Positions 8,325-17,780 are shown, counted from the first letter of the stretch. The stretch is 64,000 nt of DNA from Halopelagius inordinatus (GCF_900113245.1 NZ_FOOQ01000003.1:123335-187334); one strand, 5' to 3'. Notes: generated by a model not told the origin, from the letters alone. A program made the numbers and translations.

Positions 8325-9635
8325 ATGGAACCAAACACGCCAGTTGAAGTCAACGTACTGAACCGAGATAAGCCCGCTATCGGAATCGTCGCGACCGACG
8401 ACAACCACGACGCGATCGCGCGAATCGCGCTTCGCGCGAACCGGCGAGGCTACTCGCTACTCGTCACCTACGCCGGGGACTCCGAACCCGACTCGATCGA
8501 GATCGCCAGAGAGGCGGCCGCCATCGTCGTCCCCGCTCCCGGTACGGACTCCGTCGACGACGTCGGCGAGGACCAACTGTCGAAGACGGCGCGAGACCTC
8601 GGGTTTCCGGGGGTCGTCATCCACAGACGACACGACGAGTACGTCGACTACGATGCCGTCAAACAGTCCGAGCGCACCTCGAACGGGGAGTTCTACACCG
8701 TGGACGCGTTCAGCCGTTCGGCCGGACGCCAGAACTGTAACGTACTCGTCGGCATCCCCGCGTACAACGAGGGCGACCGGATAAGCGACGTCGTCACGGA
8801 GACGCGGAAGTACGCAGACATGACCGTCGTCGTCGACGACGGGAGCGCGGACGACACGGCGGAGATATCGCGGCGTGCCGGGGCCGTGGTCATCGAACAC
8901 GAGCAGAATCGAGGGTACGGCGCGGCGTTACAGACGCTGTTCAAAGAGGCGAAGCAGCGCGACGCAGGGCACCTCGTAATCCTCGATGGCGACGGGCAGC
9001 ACGACCCGGCGGACATCCCCAAACTCGTCGAGCGCCAGCGAGCGACCGGCGCGGAACTCGTCGTCGGGGACCGATTCGGCGAGGGCGCCAACAGCGACGT
9101 ACCGCTGTACCGCCGATTGGGTCTCACGACCATCAACGTCCTCACTAACCTCAGTATGGGCGTCGTCCGCTCCGACGCGTGGATTCGAGATACGCAGAAC
9201 GGATTCCGAGCGTACGACAAGCAAGCGATTCGAACGCTCGCAGAGACGAATAGTCTCGGCGAGCAGATGAGCGCGAGCACCGACATCCTCCACCACGCTC
9301 ACAACCGAAAGTACGACATAGAGGAGGTGGGGACGACGGTCCGGTACGATATCGAAAACGCGAGCACTCACAATCCGATCAAACACGGCACCATCCTCGT
9401 GAGTAACATCCTGCGCACGGTAGAACGAGAACGGCCCCTGTTGGTGCTCGGGTTCCCCGGGTTCGCGAGCGCTTTCGTCGGACTCGGTCTCGGGTACTGG
9501 ACGGTGTCGACGTATCTACTGACGAACGACTTCCCGCTCGAACTGGCGACCGTCGCCTCGTTCACAACGCTCGGCGGGCTCCTCGCGTGTTTCACAGCGA
9601 TAATTCTCCACTCGCTCAAAGCGCACTATCCGTGA
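8325..9635 (+). CDS. Dolichol-phosphate-sugar synthase-like GT2 with extra N-terminal domain
   Basis: A 436-residue protein. Residues 1-135 form an additional alpha/beta domain (starting NRDKPAIGIVATDDNHD) absent from minimal DPM1-type enzymes. The GT2 domain starts at VLVGIPAYNEGD (about 138). It carries VVDDGSADDT, the LDGDGQHDP metal motif (about 216-224) and the TQNGFRAYD motif typical of polyprenyl-phosphate mannose/glucose synthases. Two membrane spans lie near the C-terminus (about 365-390 and 400-425). The expected role is charging a polyprenyl phosphate with a sugar at the cytoplasmic membrane face. The enzyme at 60598-61626 belongs to the same broad class. Confidence 0.88.
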   Translation: MEPNTPVEVNVLNRDKPAIGIVATDDNHDAIARIALRANRRGYSLLVTYAGDSEPDSIEIAREAAAIVVPAPGTDSVDDVGEDQLSKTARDLGFPGVVIHRRHDEYVDYDAVKQSERTSNGEFYTVDAFSRSAGRQNCNVLVGIPAYNEGDRISDVVTETRKYADMTVVVDDGSADDTAEISRRAGAVVIEHEQNRGYGAALQTLFKEAKQRDAGHLVILDGDGQHDPADIPKLVERQRATGAELVVGDRFGEGANSDVPLYRRLGLTTINVLTNLSMGVVRSDAWIRDTQNGFRAYDKQAIRTLAETNSLGEQMSASTDILHHAHNRKYDIEEVGTTVRYDIENASTHNPIKHGTILVSNILRTVERERPLLVLGFPGFASAFVGLGLGYWTVSTYLLTNDFPLELATVASFTTLGGLLACFTAIILHSLKAHYP

Positions 9636-9711
9636 CCGTGACAACGTTATCCTGCCGCCGAAACCGCCGAAACCGCCGTTCACACCGCCCGTCGAACACT
9701 CCGGAGGGCCG

Positions 9712-10599
9712 ATGAGCGATCGAACGCGCTCGGGAACCGAAGCGATGAACGACCACTCGACGAGGCGGTCGATGGAGTGGCCGCGTCCGAAACAGGTCTA
9801 CCTGACGCTCGACTTCGAGTGCGATTTCGGGACCGCGCTCGAGACGAACACCTACCAGGCCGTTTCGCGAGTCGACCGACTGGTCTCGGTCCTCGAATCC
9901 ACGTCGACGCCGCTCACCTGCTTCGTCCAGACGGAACTGTTCGACGCCCGGCCCGAGGCGGTCGAATCGCTGAGACGGTGCGACGTCCCGGTTCGGTTTC
10001 ATCCCCACTCGCACACGCACCGTCCGCGCGACCGGACGTCGATACGGGACGAAGTCGAGACGAGTACCGAGCGGTACACCCACTTCTTCGGCGAGCGTCC
10101 CACGGGGTATCGGTTCCCGAACGGCAACGTTCGAGACGCCGACTACGAGATACTGGCAGAGGCGGGATATCGGTTCGACGCGAGCGTCTTCCCGACGTGG
10201 CGACCCGGACACTTCAACAATACCGACGCGCCGACGACGCCGACGTACCTCGGCGAGTTCGACCTCTTCGAGATTCCGTTCACGGTTCTCGCTCCGTACG
10301 CGCCCGTCCCGACGGGACTCTCCTACGCGCGGATATTCGGCCGACCGTACACGAGTCAGTTGCGGCGCGCCCCACCTCGGCCGGTCGTGTTCAACATACA
10401 CATGCACGACCTCTACACGCCGCCCTCGGTCGAACGCCTACCACGCCTGTACCGGGCGCTGTACCGTCGGAACGATCACGGATTCGAACTGCTCCGGAGA
10501 ATCCTCACCCGATTTCACCGGTCGGAGTACTCCTTCGGCACTATCGACGGCGCGCACGAGCAGTTACGCGAGAGGACTCGCTCGCTCCCGCGGGAGTAG
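9712..10599 (+). CDS. Polysaccharide deacetylase (NodB-fold) family protein
   Basis: A 295-residue NodB-homology protein. YLTLDFECDF (about 29-38) carries the catalytic and metal acids, and HPHSHTH (about 98-104) provides the metal-binding histidines, so the active site looks complete. YRFPNGN (about 137) matches the RxPxG-type third motif. No signal peptide is visible, unlike the two lipoprotein deacetylases at 31.9-34.7 kb, so it probably acts on cytoplasmic, lipid-linked sugars, removing N- or O-acetyl groups. An in-frame ATG nine codons downstream is a possible alternative start. It follows the GT2 gene by 76 nt. Confidence 0.85.
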   Translation: MSDRTRSGTEAMNDHSTRRSMEWPRPKQVYLTLDFECDFGTALETNTYQAVSRVDRLVSVLESTSTPLTCFVQTELFDARPEAVESLRRCDVPVRFHPHSHTHRPRDRTSIRDEVETSTERYTHFFGERPTGYRFPNGNVRDADYEILAEAGYRFDASVFPTWRPGHFNNTDAPTTPTYLGEFDLFEIPFTVLAPYAPVPTGLSYARIFGRPYTSQLRRAPPRPVVFNIHMHDLYTPPSVERLPRLYRALYRRNDHGFELLRRILTRFHRSEYSFGTIDGAHEQLRERTRSLPRE

Positions 10600-10676
10600 C
10601 CTGACGGACACAGTTTTCGCCGAAGACGGGAGAGTATCCGAACGCGCCGTCTCCCGTACCCCTCCAGAGATTGCGA

Positions 10677-11552
10677 TCAGTCCGAGAGGAGTTCCGCGAC
10701 TTCGGTCGCGAACTCTCGGTTCGCCGCGACTACGACGTCGTGCGGTTTCCCCTCGGTGAAGCCTATGCGTCGAGAGCGAAGGGAGCGGCCGTTCCAGTCA
10801 GTGACGGTGCCACCCGCCTCCGCGACGAGGCGAAACGCTCCGGCGAGTTCTTCGGCCGTCGACCGTTTCCCCTCGTGGAGGAGGCAGTAGTCGCCCGAGA
10901 CGGCGACGTCGTACGCTCCGCGCGCGACGAGCGCCGAGTGGTGGCCGAGACTGCGGAAGTCACCGGGATATCCCAACCCCCAGAGCGCGGACGCGAGGTC
11001 AGACCGCTCAGCGAGCATATACTGGTCGACGAGTACGCCGGGCGGAGTCTGATCCGACATCGTGACAGCCGTTGTTTGGAGGCGCGTGCGCCGTCCATCC
11101 GGTTCCTCGGCCCACCGTCTCGTAAGGAACGCACCCTCGTCTCGGTACGCCTCGTACAGATCGCCCGTCGGGAGGACGAGATACCCCATCGCGACGACAT
11201 CGCCGAACGTCGGGTCGATATCGTCGCAGATAGCGATGACCGGACCGAACGGTAGTTCACCGATTCCGTTCGCCAGATTGGCCGTGCCGTCGATTTCGTC
11301 GACGATGACGAGGTAATCGGCGTCGGAGGCGGTCGTCGTCGCCTGCTCTTCCGTGAGGACGGAATACCGTTCGTCCCGTTCGGCGAAGAACTGTTCGAAC
11401 CGTTCGGTGAGCGAGCGGTCGAAGTCGGTCGTGAAATCGGAATCCTCGGTAGGTACGGCCGTTCGGTCTTCGTTCGACAGTTCTCCGAACGCACTGCGTG
11501 CGCGTCGGAGCGCACCTCGGACGACCGGTCGAAAGCGAGTCTGTTCGCTCAC
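10677..11552 (-). CDS. Inositol-monophosphatase family protein
   Basis: A 291-residue member of the Mg-dependent FIG/IMPase superfamily. The signature DEIDGTANLANG (about residue 90) matches the DPxDGTxN motif that binds two metals and the phosphate. TEEQA upstream fits the conserved Glu motif, and SGDYCLLHEGK-like residues near 220 sit where the last metal Asp is expected (usually WDxAA), here altered. Family members dephosphorylate inositol phosphates, fructose-1,6-bisphosphate, PAP or sugar phosphates. In a glycan cluster it may act on a sugar phosphate. Its 3' end faces that of the deacetylase gene. Substrate not determinable. Confidence 0.8.
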   Translation of the reverse strand: MSEQTRFRPVVRGALRRARSAFGELSNEDRTAVPTEDSDFTTDFDRSLTERFEQFFAERDERYSVLTEEQATTTASDADYLVIVDEIDGTANLANGIGELPFGPVIAICDDIDPTFGDVVAMGYLVLPTGDLYEAYRDEGAFLTRRWAEEPDGRRTRLQTTAVTMSDQTPPGVLVDQYMLAERSDLASALWGLGYPGDFRSLGHHSALVARGAYDVAVSGDYCLLHEGKRSTAEELAGAFRLVAEAGGTVTDWNGRSLRSRRIGFTEGKPHDVVVAANREFATEVAELLSD

Positions 11553-11692
11553 GTTCTGCGCTCCGTTCGAGACATGAACGACGCGTTGGTCTCAGTACCG
11601 GGTAGTAGTACCGATTCCGTCCATTGGACTCTTAGGGAGGCCCGGTGTCGGGATTCCACCCCGAGCCGTCAGTTACCGGAGAGTGTGAGGTG

Positions 11693-12358
11693 TTAGCGCT
11701 CGCTCACGAACTCTCTCGCCGCCTCTTGAGCGGACGGCATCACTTCTAACACGAGGAGACCGTCGAACTTCTCGGTGACGAGTCGAGTGACGCTCTCCAT
11801 ATCCATCGCTCCACCTCCGAACTCGAGTCCGTCTCTGGTGAGAGTCGAGTCGCAGAGGTGGATGACGCTGATACGGTCGCCGAACTCCGTGAGCAGTCGG
11901 TCGATAGTCGAAACGTAGTCCTCGTCTGCCATGTAGAGGTGCGCCGTGTCGAGGACGAGTTCGTGTCCCTGATCGATGATTACGCTCTCTACGTGTCGCG
12001 GGCTGATCCCCGGGTTGTTCTCGTAACCGTACTCTGACTCGAACGCCAGTCGCTCGAGTTCGGGGATGTGCATGTGGATGACTCGATTCGAGTGTACGAC
12101 CAGGTACGCGTCGAGAGCGTTCGACAACTCGTCGGCCCGCACCATCCACTCCGGGTCGTCGATCGGAACGTGTGGGGTGTGAACGGAGACGACGTCGACG
12201 CGCGCATCGGCGACGATTTCGAGGGTTTCGTTCACGTCCTCGAGGTGAGACCGTTCGAGATACAGTTCGACGTCGTCGAAACCGCGGTCGTTCGCCCGTT
12301 CGAGTTCCAGAGGCTCCGGAGGGGCTTTTCCCACGATGGTGAGGTCGTCTTCACTCAC
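11693..12358 (-). CDS. Sugar isomerase/epimerase-like TIM-barrel protein
   Basis: A 221-residue member of the xylose-isomerase-like TIM barrel superfamily. Conserved pieces are VVSVHTPH (about 55-62), VLDTAHLYM (about 135-143), VIHLCDS (about 160-166) and a C-terminal LEVMPS, which together provide the metal-binding His/Asp/Glu set. At 221 residues it is shorter than the usual 270-300, so the first barrel strands may be reduced. It is transcribed with the IMPase gene in the same direction, 140 nt upstream of it. A distant relative lies at 56361-57278. Substrate unknown. Confidence 0.75.
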   Translation of the reverse strand: MSEDDLTIVGKAPPEPLELERANDRGFDDVELYLERSHLEDVNETLEIVADARVDVVSVHTPHVPIDDPEWMVRADELSNALDAYLVVHSNRVIHMHIPELERLAFESEYGYENNPGISPRHVESVIIDQGHELVLDTAHLYMADEDYVSTIDRLLTEFGDRISVIHLCDSTLTRDGLEFGGGAMDMESVTRLVTEKFDGLLVLEVMPSAQEAAREFVSER

Positions 12359-12588
12359 GGTCGGCCCCTCCGCACGGAGTCACTTGTGGCTCCACGGAAA
12401 CAGTCGAGATGCCGGTCACAGTCGAAGATGAACGGGTGCGGATTTAAACCTCTTCGTCGGCGGTTCTGTCCCGGTCTCACCCGCTGAGGGTACCCAATAG
12501 ATATAATACGAACGGCGTGAGTAGTCAGTTCAGTGTCAAATTCTCGCTGCGGAGAGGCGGGGATTCGACCGGTGGAGAACACAGACCT

Positions 12589-12849
12589 ATGAAGATAGCA
12601 CGGATATCGATAGCGTTGTTAGCGTTGTTCGCTCTCACAGTCGGGGCGACAGGCATCGTGGCGGCGGAACCGAACCAAGCCGCGACGGACAAGCACAGCA
12701 CGTGGACCGACGCGGGTAACAACGGACACGGGAACGAGTGTGACGGAGACGACGTCGCAGGGTCGGAAAGCGAACTCGAAATGAGCGAAACGGGAGAGTT
12801 AGCCCGCGAGAACAACTCGCCGGTCTGGGGCGCGCGGTGCCCGCCGTGA
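12589..12849 (+). CDS. Small secreted acidic protein
   Basis: An 86-residue protein. ATG 12589 was chosen because it places a Sec-type signal peptide (MKIARIS followed by a hydrophobic run to about residue 25, with AEPN after the likely cleavage site) at the N-terminus. The mature part is about 60 residues, rich in Asp, Glu, Asn and Gly, with two cysteines (CDGDD and the terminal RCPP) that might form a disulfide. An AT-rich TAGATATAATAC stretch at about 12500-12511 could be its promoter, leaving a 5' leader. No family recognised. Confidence 0.65.
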   Translation: MKIARISIALLALFALTVGATGIVAAEPNQAATDKHSTWTDAGNNGHGNECDGDDVAGSESELEMSETGELARENNSPVWGARCPP

Positions 12850-13342
12850 CGAGAGAGAGACCGGCGTCGCTCGATCACTAGGGGCACGGACGGTCACTCC
12901 CCCTACGATAGAGGGTGGTAAAATTACGCTTCCGCCGAGCGGATACTCGATGAAATCGCGCTGTCGGCGACAGATATGTAGTTGGACTCACGGTGTAAAA
13001 TAGCTGAGACTACCGCGGTCACAACCGCTCAGAATCCACAAACCACCGAATCTTGTCGATATCCCTCTCCGATGGAACAATTTACTTCGAGTAGCGAAGC
13101 CGTCGATATAGCCTAAAACATCGTTGATAGTAGAGTATATAACGAAGAATAGGGTCATATTTCGCGTCGAAGCGAGAATATGTAAATAGTATATTACTTC
13201 GATATGTGTCCAACCGGTTCTGGGTTCGCGTTCTTCATAGCGGAATCACACCTGCGGCAGTACGAACGCGTCCGCGGGGCGGGGTGACGCGCGACCCCGG
13301 GTGGCCGAAATTACTTTCCCGCACCTCTCCCGATGGGTGTGT
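12850..13342. other. AT-rich gene-free stretch
   Basis: No gene is supported here. From about 12960 to 13210 the sequence is clearly more AT-rich than the surroundings, with TATATAACGAAGAATA near 13135-13150 and several TATA-like runs. None sits at the expected distance from the next start (13343). A decayed gene or regulatory DNA is possible, but no protein remnant could be read. Confidence 0.5.
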
Positions 13343-13579
13343 ATGGTTTCACTCGGAGCAACGGGAATCGACCGAGAGACGCTTCTCGACCTCGTGGTGA
13401 ACATCATCCCCATGGGGATTTTGCTCTTTTTCGTCGGCGTCTTCTTGGTGTACATGCCGTGGGAGGAGAATCTGTTTCTCACCGTCGTGAGCCACTTTCT
13501 CACGCTCTTCCCCCTCGCCATGCTGGCGCTTCTGACGTACGTCTCGGCCAGGGTTATCAGTCGAGACGAAGACGAGTAA
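13343..13579 (+). CDS. Small two-span membrane protein, DUF6684-like
   Basis: A 78-residue protein beginning MVSLGATGIDRETLLDL; the ATG at 13343 was chosen because this N-terminus, an amphipathic helix ahead of the first membrane span, is typical of the family. Two spans follow at about 21-40 and 48-72, with a conserved-looking NIIPMGILLFFVGVF stretch. It resembles a small haloarchaeal membrane family that I recall as DUF6684 (name from memory, not checked). Function unknown. Confidence 0.75.
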   Translation: MVSLGATGIDRETLLDLVVNIIPMGILLFFVGVFLVYMPWEENLFLTVVSHFLTLFPLAMLALLTYVSARVISRDEDE

Positions 13580-14160
13580 GGGTCCGTTCGGCTGCAAGGC
13601 GCCGTCTCACGGCACCGTATCGGCGGGCTGTGAACCTTGGCGACAGTGTTCCGACGCTCGAAGTCCCGACTCGCGGGTAGATTCCGGCCGTCAAAGTAAA
13701 GCCAACCGAGCCCGAACGCTGTGGTGGGTGGTAACATACATCAGTTCAGGCCAGCCACGTCTCCGGAGACGACGCCACCGGACGAGTCGACGAAAGAACG
13801 GGGCGTTCGAGAACCGAATCGACGGAGTTGAGCCACTGAGCCGAGACGGATGGGTCGGATTCGCCGACGCCGCAACGACCCGTTTCGTGTGCCATTTTAC
13901 GCTCCACCCGTCGTCGGGCCGCCGCGCCGGCGACGGGACGCCGGTTTTCTCAGAGCACCCGAACTCGTGTTACAGTATTATGTCTGTAACCCACAGTATC
14001 TTTTTTCGATATGTACGAGGTAACCACCAGACCGGCACGCCGCCGAAACCGACGCGGACGAAGAGGTGACGTTCATTTCTCGATGGAGATGACGCGCCGG
14101 TATCACGTCGCCGAGTCGGCCCGGTCGGTGTTCGATTTCGAGAACCGGTCGTCGAAGTCC
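13580..14160. other. Gene-free stretch with a gapped palindrome
   Basis: No convincing gene was found on either strand; reading frames here give arginine-rich shadow translations. It contains the inverted repeat at 13968-13989, followed by a T6 run at about 13999-14004. It lies downstream of two converging genes (13343-13579 and 14161-14820), so the palindrome is not in an obvious promoter position for either. A small noncoding RNA here cannot be excluded. Confidence 0.45.
13968..13989. promoter_or_regulatory. Inverted repeat GTTACAG-N8-CTGTAAC
   Basis: A perfect 7-bp inverted repeat with an AT-rich 8-bp spacer. A related but imperfect site, TTACA-N10-TGTAA, occurs at 21397-21416. The symmetry suggests a dimeric regulator site; no target gene is evident next to it. 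Confidence 0.35.
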
Positions 14161-14820
14161 TCAGTCGAAACTGAGCGTCTGGCCCTCCAGGGCGGATTCG
14201 ATGAGCATCCGGTGGCCGCGTCGAAGTCGCTCCGAGAGCGCTTGGTGGCTGATACCGAACTCCTCTGCGAGTTCCTCCATCGTCGTCCGCCGCGGAATCT
14301 CGAAGTAGCCTTTCTCGACGGCCATGAGGAGCGTCTCGTACTGCTCTTCGGTGAGTTCACCGGGACTCGGAGTCTGTGAGTCCATCTTCGTGATGCGGGC
14401 CACGTCGACGGAGAAACCGTGGTCAGTCGTGTCGTCGACGACTTTCGAGATGTCGTCTCGGTCGAGAACCAACAGGCGGAGGACCCACTCGTCGTCCTGC
14501 CCGCAGGCGGATATTATCTGGCCGTCGCGCTGGAAGATTATCTCTCTGAGGACGGACAGGCGCGGGGAGTCCCACTCTATCTCGTAGAGCCAACTCTCGG
14601 CGCGTTGGGAGACGGCCTCGAAGTCGCCGACGCTCTCGTCGGCGTCGAACGCCGCCTCTATCTCCTCTCTGGGTGCGCCCCACACCCGGACGTACGACAT
14701 CGAGACGGCCCGGTCCGCGGCGACCGACTGTATCATCTCGAACCTGAGGTTCGGTACCACCTCGAACGCGTGTTCGAGCGCTAAATCGCAAGCAGGGATG
14801 CGGACTGTCACGAGACTCAT
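14161..14820 (-). CDS. Bat-like helix-turn-helix transcription regulator
   Basis: A protein of 219 residues from ATG 14820 (MSLVTVRIPACDLALEH). The N-terminal 150 residues form the sensor-like domain typical of haloarchaeal bacterio-opsin-activator (Bat) relatives. The C-terminal 60 residues are an HTH_10-type domain: LTEEQYETLLMAVEKGYFE, RRTTMEELAEEFGIS and HQALSERLRRG read as the characteristic three helices. Such proteins bind promoter DNA, but the signal for this short version is unknown. An upstream in-frame ATG would add six residues. It is monocistronic and converges on the gene-free region at 13580-14160. Confidence 0.9.
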   Translation of the reverse strand: MSLVTVRIPACDLALEHAFEVVPNLRFEMIQSVAADRAVSMSYVRVWGAPREEIEAAFDADESVGDFEAVSQRAESWLYEIEWDSPRLSVLREIIFQRDGQIISACGQDDEWVLRLLVLDRDDISKVVDDTTDHGFSVDVARITKMDSQTPSPGELTEEQYETLLMAVEKGYFEIPRRTTMEELAEEFGISHQALSERLRRGHRMLIESALEGQTLSFD

Positions 14821-14987
14821 GGTAGTTTTCGAGACCAACGCACGGCTCCGGTATATGCGTTATTCCCAACGGACCACACTGTCTACGAGGCGAATAGGCT
14901 CGGGAGGATGAGAAGAGCGGTTCCGAACACCGTCGCGTCCCCATCAAGAGCGGGTTTGCGAGGCGCGAGGTGAAGGGGAAGTCGAGG

Positions 14988-15500
14988 TTATCGTTCGGAC
15001 CCGAACCACGCGCCGAGGACGAGTCCGTACACGACGTGGCTCAGGTGGAAGACGAACCGTTCGTCGTCGTCGAGGTCCAAGCGAAGGACCCGCCGTATCA
15101 GCGTCACGACCCCGAACACGGAGAGGAGGACGCCGTAGACGAGGCCGAGCGCCGTCGTTCGCTTCTCCGTCTCCGCCGAGGAGTCGGTCGGCGCGGAGAC
15201 GAGTGCGCCGAACACCCCCCCGGAGACGATGCCGTAGAACAGGTGAAGCATTGCGCCCGGGACGACGTGGTCCTCGGGTTCGCCCCCGCTTACGTACTTC
15301 GCCCAGAACCACGACGTCGGCGGGGGCGACTTCGAGACGGAGATACGGAAGCAAGACATCACGACGGTGGCGACGCCCCCGGCGGCGAGTCCCTTCACCC
15401 CACCTCTCACCCGACTCCGTTCGAGGATGGCGGTGATCGTCGGTTCGAACAGTCTCTCGGAGTCGTCGTGAGTCGCCCGCGTACTCTGTGATGAAGTCAT
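14988..15500 (-). CDS. Haloarchaeal four-span membrane protein
   Basis: A 170-residue protein; ATG 15500 (MTSSQSTRATHD) gives a short charged N-terminus before the first hydrophobic segment. Membrane spans are predicted at about 35-52, 78-98, 112-132 and 148-166. The WFWAKYVSGGEPEDH stretch and the final GAWFGSE resemble a haloarchaeal family of small membrane proteins whose function is not known. It is divergent from nuoCD, with 256 bp between the starts. Confidence 0.7.
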   Translation of the reverse strand: MTSSQSTRATHDDSERLFEPTITAILERSRVRGGVKGLAAGGVATVVMSCFRISVSKSPPPTSWFWAKYVSGGEPEDHVVPGAMLHLFYGIVSGGVFGALVSAPTDSSAETEKRTTALGLVYGVLLSVFGVVTLIRRVLRLDLDDDERFVFHLSHVVYGLVLGAWFGSER

Positions 15501-15756
15501 AGCGTGGGAACGTACCTCTCGGGCGGTCGTTCGGTCCCTACCGGATAAACGCTTCTGGCCCGCACGAACCGCACACGGAGAGGAGATGCCCTCACTGCGC
15601 CCGACGGCGTCCGATATGACTCCGTCGGCCGAAGGTTCAAGAGTATCGTTCACACACCAACAAACGTACGCCGGGAACCAGCGACGCGAGGCGTCGACTG
15701 GCGACCGTCCCGGCATCACCGTCGGACGCGTGCGGTCCGACGAGGAAGATCCCGCC

Positions 15757-17418
15757 ATGAGCTCACAACGACCCACCCAGACGACAGAAGATGAGACCGT
15801 CGCCAGCAGCGACGACGTCGACGCGCTTCTCGAACAGTACACCGTCGGCCGGGACGACCACGTCAACGCCCCCGCGTACGTCGTGCGTGCAGACGACGTA
15901 CAGGAAGTCCTGTTCAAACTTCGCGACGAGGCCGGATTCGACCACCTCTCGTGTCTCTCCGCTCAAGAGTACGAGGACCGCTACGAGTCTATCTACCACC
16001 TCACGAGCTACGACGACCGGCGGCGAGAGGTCAGCATCGTCGTTCCGGCGGCGAAGGACGGCCCGCGGAGTCAGACCGCATCGCCCGTCTTCGAGACCGC
16101 GAACTGGCACGAACGAGAGGCGTACGACCTCGTCGGCATCGAGTACGACGGCCACCCCGACATGCGGCGCATCCTCCTCCCCGACACGTGGACGGGACAC
16201 CCGCTTTCGCTCGATTACGACCAGGACCGACCGCAGGTCGTCTCGCTCCGAGAGAACGCGTCGCTGTTTCAGTCAGAGACGCAGACAGAAGACGACGACA
16301 CGCTGTTCATCAACGTCGGGCCGCACCACCCGGCGACGCACGGCGTCCTCCACCTGAAGACGGTTCTGGACGGCGAACAGGTCGTGGACGTCGAACCCGA
16401 CATCGGCTACCTCCACCGCTGTGAGGAACAGATGGCCCAACAGGGGACGTACCGACACCAGATAATCCCGTACGCGGACCGCTGGGACTACACGGCGAAC
16501 ATGCCGAACGAGTGGGCCGTCGCACGAGCGATAGAGGACCTCGCGGACGTCGAGGTGCCGGAGTACGCGCAACTGCTCCGCACGATGTCGGTCGAACTCG
16601 GGCGGATGCTCGGACACTTCCTCGCGCTCGGAACGTTCGCGCTGGACGTCTACGGCGACTTCACCGCCATCTTCCAGTACGCGATGCGGGACCGCGAGAA
16701 GGTGCAGAACATCTTAGAGGACCTCACCGGTCAGCGCATGATGTTCTACTACTTCCGTATCGGCGGGGTCGTCTGGGACATCCCCGAACCGCGACAGGAG
16801 TTCTTCGAGAAGATTCGGGACTTCATGGACGACATCCCGCCGACGCTCGAAGAGTACCACGACCTGATGACGAACAACGAGATATTCCAAAAGCGCACCG
16901 TCGGGACGGGCGTCCTCCCGTCGGACGTCGCGAAGGATTACGGCGTGACCGGACCGGTCGCCCGCGGGTCCGGCGTCGACTACGACCTGCGCCGCGACGA
17001 CCCCTACGGCTACTACGACGAACTCGACTGGGACGTCGTCACCGAAGACACCTGCGACAACTTCGCTCGCGTCCTCGTGCGAATGCGCGAAGTCGAGGAG
17101 TCCGCGAAGATAATCGAACAGTGCGTCGACCTGCTCGAAGACTGGCCCGAAGAAGAGCGCAACATCCAGAGCAACGTCCCGCGAACCCTCCGCCCGGAGG
17201 CCGACAGGGAGATTTACCGCGCGGTCGAAATCGCGAAAGGAGAGTTAGGCGTCTACATCCGGTCGGACGGCACGGACAAGCCCGACCGGTTCAAGATACG
17301 CAGTCCGTGCTTCCACAACCTCTCTGCGTTGCCCGAGATGTCGAACGGCGAGTATCTGCCGGACCTCGTCGCGACGCTGGGAAGCCTCGACATCGTCCTC
17401 GGAAGCGTCGACCGGTGA
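15757..17418 (+). CDS. nuoCD: Fused NADH dehydrogenase-like subunit C/D
   Basis: A 553-residue fusion of the 30-kDa (C) and 49-kDa (D) subunits of respiratory complex I, part of the peripheral arm that carries electrons to quinone. The C part ends with the ANWHEREAYDLVGI...GHPDMRRILLP signature (about 118-145). The D part starts near GPHHPATHGVL (about 187), followed by IGYLHRCEEQ and a C-terminal SPCFHNL motif near the quinone site. The fold appears intact. ATG 15757 was chosen because upstream codons look noncoding. Haloarchaea usually carry nuoCD inside a nuoA-B-CD-H-I-J-K-L-M-N operon; here no other nuo gene is next to it. Confidence 0.93.
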   Translation: MSSQRPTQTTEDETVASSDDVDALLEQYTVGRDDHVNAPAYVVRADDVQEVLFKLRDEAGFDHLSCLSAQEYEDRYESIYHLTSYDDRRREVSIVVPAAKDGPRSQTASPVFETANWHEREAYDLVGIEYDGHPDMRRILLPDTWTGHPLSLDYDQDRPQVVSLRENASLFQSETQTEDDDTLFINVGPHHPATHGVLHLKTVLDGEQVVDVEPDIGYLHRCEEQMAQQGTYRHQIIPYADRWDYTANMPNEWAVARAIEDLADVEVPEYAQLLRTMSVELGRMLGHFLALGTFALDVYGDFTAIFQYAMRDREKVQNILEDLTGQRMMFYYFRIGGVVWDIPEPRQEFFEKIRDFMDDIPPTLEEYHDLMTNNEIFQKRTVGTGVLPSDVAKDYGVTGPVARGSGVDYDLRRDDPYGYYDELDWDVVTEDTCDNFARVLVRMREVEESAKIIEQCVDLLEDWPEEERNIQSNVPRTLRPEADREIYRAVEIAKGELGVYIRSDGTDKPDRFKIRSPCFHNLSALPEMSNGEYLPDLVATLGSLDIVLGSVDR

Positions 17419-17450
17419 CGGAGTCGAGATAACTCTCACACCGCGTCGCT

Positions 17451-17732
17451 CTACTCCTTTATCTTCTCGACGATGTCTTCGGCGGCGCTCTTCGCCTCGT
17501 CTTCGTCGTCTACCTCGTCCACCGGGACGAGGACGCTCTGGGTCTCCCAGTCGTCGTCGCCGCCGCCGTCTTTGTGACCGGTTCGAACTTCGCTCCCTTC
17601 GACGACGGACTCCGCGGCGTTTGCGGCCCAGTCGGGTGTCCGAATCGTATCGAACTCGTCGGGGTCTGCATAACGGACGTGGTAGTAGTCGTCTCCCTCT
17701 TCGACGGTTTCTATCGATCGGTCCTCGGCCAT
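17451..17732 (-). CDS. Small acidic haloarchaeal protein
   Basis: A 93-residue protein (MAEDRSIETVEEGDDYY) with very high Asp/Glu content. It has a central beta-rich segment (HVRYADPDEFDTIRTPDWA) and a C-terminal DEAKSAAEDIVEKIKE helix. The composition matches a soluble halophilic protein; no family recognised. It lies downstream of, and in the same direction as, the Rieske oxidoreductase gene, but an A6/T6 tract between them suggests separate transcription. Confidence 0.7.
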   Translation of the reverse strand: MAEDRSIETVEEGDDYYHVRYADPDEFDTIRTPDWAANAAESVVEGSEVRTGHKDGGGDDDWETQSVLVPVDEVDDEDEAKSAAEDIVEKIKE

Positions 17733-17756
17733 GTCCGGTCGTTCGCTCGGGGAGAG

Positions 17757-17762
17757 AAAAAA
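17757..17762 (-). terminator. T6 tract after the Rieske oxidoreductase gene
   Basis: On the minus strand a run of six T follows the stop codon of the gene at 17781-19319 by about 18 nt. Archaeal termination commonly uses such U-rich tracts. Confidence 0.45.
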
Positions 17763-17780
17763 TCGTCCGGCCGCCTCCGG

